From Chara braunii (taxonomy: Eukaryota; Streptophyta; Charophyceae; Charales; Characeae): DNA of 26,958 nucleotides. Under the pieces are notes generated by a model. It made no database searches. It was given only the letters and a program-made list of their open reading frames with translations, and was not told where the DNA came from. The stretch is from positions 1,185,476 to 1,212,433 of the forward strand of contig BFEA01000429.1 of the NCBI GenBank assembly GCA_003427395.1. The letters run 5' to 3'. The translations under genes and the position numbers were made by a program. Position 1 is the stretch's first letter, and each line of letters opens with the position of its first letter. Below are positions 24,891-26,958 of this stretch, piece after piece.

Positions 24891-26903
24891 TCAAAGGCTT
24901 ATAGTGATGTCCCTTTCCCATTTCACTGCCAGCAATTCACAACCCTCAAATGATTTCTCGATTTGCTTGCACAGGTTACCGAGCACGCCATCACAATTTG
25001 AATGTAAAATATTTTTTTGAATTTCTTAACCAACTTGGCACCCCCTTAATGTCCACCAGCCTGCTACATGCATGACCATTGACCTTTGGCATTAGCTCAT
25101 ACGTACCCTCGCATACACACATAAGTTCCTTTCCCCTCACCATCTTTCGAACGTTATGTAGAACATCGTCCACCGTTCTCAGACTGTTTTTTGTCTACAC
25201 AATTTTCATGCACCGAATCATCACATCGTTCCATACTTCAGCCATGTACATGGTTATCACCAATTTTGAGCAGCATTCCTAATCCTAGCTTTTCTGACCC
25301 CATCATTATACCTTACGCGTACGATCAACCTTTGTCGCACATTTACACCAAATTGATGCCGCATTGCACTTGAAAGTATCACCTACAATTGGAATCTAGT
25401 CGTCTTCTCATGAAAACCATTAATGGTGTTGAGAGAACTCAGAGAATAACCTAAACAATTAAAATCTTTTTTATTGAACTCCCTACGACTTACCGGATTC
25501 CGGAGTAACACTGTCAATGACTCTTTCAACATTTCCATGCGCGAACAAAAGTCTGCAATACTTTCAAAAACTATGATTGAAACATCTTCTTTAAACCATC
25601 CCTTAACATCCCACAAATTCGATCGTCCTCTTTAGTAGCATCCATCTCCCGTTCCAGATATCCCCACACCTACACTGCACGAGCACAGTTCTCATCTTCT
25701 CCCTTCTACACACATCCAAAATTTCCCGCAGCTTGGCCGATACGTACGCCATTTATGCTTGGAAACGTAGATGCGTTATGCCAACATTCCTCGCCACCCT
25801 TTCTCTGTCTAATTTATCCTCCTTTTCCTTGACCCTTCTCTTTTCCTTTGACCAGATCTTCTTCTTCTAGTTCTTTGATTTTTTTTTCCCTCTTGTTCTT
25901 CGTATCCAACGATGCAGCACTGGACCGTTTCAACGCCTTTTCCACCCGCAACAAATCTTCTTCCTCATATTTGCAAAGTGATAACGAAACATAACCCTCA
26001 ATCCTCGTTCTTCTCAATCGTTGATACAATTTGTGGTTTCTCGCATCTACAACTCCTCGTCTTCCACCTTCCACCCACTAATATGCTCTAACCATCGAAC
26101 ATCCGACGTCCTTGACGTAGAACCCACATATACATCCCTACACCATGGGGAAATTAAAACATAAACTAGCGGATCCTGCGCAGGCAACAGCTCCTTCGTC
26201 CAACATTGGACATCACGACATTCCGGAAATTTATGTCTATATGGTAATACACCCGCGAATTTCAACCAAACAACGAACGATTGAAGCATCCTACATAGTG
26301 CAAGGTTACGTACACTAACAATATGTTTGTCCTTAACCTGTGCAGTTAACCTCCAAAGAGTCGTGTCCGGGTACCTTTATTAACAATCGGACTAAACCTC
26401 ACATACCTCCTCAACATCTTCACTGGTTCCCTTCTTCTCCACTTCCTCCTGACTTGGCTGCTTCTGTGCCTCATGCACCCTCGTTGAATTGAAGCTCCCG
26501 AACGCATCATTATTCAACAATAGCATCGACATTCTTGCACATAATTCTCATCCTTTCGCATATTTCCATCAATTGCGCCTCGTTCTTCTTACTTAACTCC
26601 TTCTGGTTCTTAATGAATTAAAAGAGTTTGGTGACTTTCTTCACGGCGCTCAAAATCCTACCTAGTGTTGCTTTACACTTGCGCTTCCTCACACTTCCTT
26701 CACCCTGCCTTTCGGCGACTTGTTTCAATGCTGCTTATTGAAGTACCTGCTGCCTTCCCTTCATTTTTCAAGTGCTCGACCCTTCCCTTATGCTTAAGGG
26801 CCTCCACCTGAGCATCCGCCGTCATCCTTTTCAAAGCTTCAATTTCATCCACAATTGTGTAGCACACCGAACATGTTCGGAGCTTTTCCGAACGTCCGAA
26901 CAT
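24891..26903 (-). pseudogene. Broken retroelement-like gene with a GIY-YIG nuclease domain
   Basis: Minus-strand pieces lie in several frames, separated by stops and frameshifts. In order: a coiled-coil-like, Lys/Glu-rich stretch (26700-26903); a basic helical stretch; the GIY-YIG domain (25814-26289); a further stretch with a Cys pair; WDVKGWF (25383-25616); a piece with CVCEGTYEL, NGHA and GVPSWLRNSKKY (24991-25173); and a last piece ending at 24891. GIY-YIG proteins with a coiled coil and downstream catalytic core occur in Penelope-like retroelements, which pair GIY-YIG with reverse transcriptase. I see no reverse-transcriptase motif, so that assignment is inference. Decay is advanced and no product is expected. 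Its upstream end runs into a CCGAAC array. Confidence 0.6.
25814..26289 (-). pseudogene. GIY-YIG endonuclease domain, frameshifted
   Basis: The first frame (26289-26047) shows YVL at residues 43-45, VYVGST at 53-58, then R65 in VRWLEH and H69. These match the first GIY-like strand, the YIG strand and the conserved Arg/His helix. A frame change near 26047-26050 moves the rest into the frame of 26074-25814. There NHKLYQRL, IEGYV, and the helix LLRVEKAL (E45, the metal-binding Glu position) are followed by SLD where LN is usual. Spacing and order fit the family well. The canonical GIY triad is replaced by YVL, a common variation. Confidence 0.7.
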
Positions 26904-26958
26904 GTTCGGGTGTTCGGCCGAACGTCACCCGAACGTGTTCGGCTGACGTTCGGCCGAA
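26865..26958. repeat. CCGAAC/GTTCGG palindromic array
   Basis: About ten CCGAAC, GTTCGG or close words in alternating orientation, including the palindromes CCGAACATGTTCGG and CGAACATGTTCG. The array is cut by the window edge. Its style matches the subterminal clusters of T2 (GTCGAA) and T3 (CCGGA), so it may be the end of a further inverted-repeat element inserted beside the pseudogene. Confidence 0.7.

Overview
This window looks like repeat-rich nuclear DNA from a eukaryote. It has long microsatellites, poly(A)-tailed retroposons, inverted-repeat transposons, an 817-base run of N and no operon-like gene packing. I recognise no intact protein gene. The only convincing protein homology is a broken, minus-strand GIY-YIG-type reading frame at the right end. 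A large streptophyte or algal genome (Chara-like) is my best guess; this is inference at low confidence and I found no diagnostic host gene.

Layout. 1-1.5 kb: a (GA)n tract, then sequence with no recognisable gene. 1.46-1.84 kb: a ~100-bp MITE beside a full-length but diverged 5S rRNA-like sequence. 1.9-3.2 kb: a degenerate GAACC/GGTTT satellite, two minus-strand poly(A) retroposon copies (family R) and a second MITE. 3.35-4.2 kb: four hairpins that share one loop but have different self-complementary stems, then a second group of small hairpins around a CGACC loop. 5.79-6.74 kb: a 474-bp tandem duplication. 7.4-9.55 kb: a ~600-bp TCA array followed by two family R bodies, the second ending in a 27-A tail. 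10.2-11.9 kb: palindromic GC-rich DNA around an assembly gap. 12.6-14.24 kb: three tandem family R bodies, the last with a complete 3' end and A tail. 14.9-16.15 kb: two inverted-repeat DNA elements (T1, T2). 18.0-19.35 kb: hairpin elements (family M2) and a tRNA-derived SINE candidate. 20.25-21.45 kb: a 1.2-kb inverted-repeat element (T3) with a 7-bp flanking duplication. 22.9-24.24 kb: another TCA array and a complete family R body. 24.9-26.9 kb: the GIY-YIG pseudogene. 26.87-26.96 kb: a CCGAAC/GTTCGG array.

The main observation is family R. It is a dispersed, poly(A)-tailed, apparently non-coding retroposon. Its body carries one or two copies of a ~85-bp structured unit (ten copies here, all on the plus strand). 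Its 3' end carries a hairpin whose stem differs between copies by paired, compensatory changes while its 7-nt loop is conserved. The paired units resemble, in motif order, the Alu domain of 7SL/SRP RNA; that is a hypothesis. The second observation is the fixed-loop, covarying-stem hairpin series at 3.35-3.83 kb.
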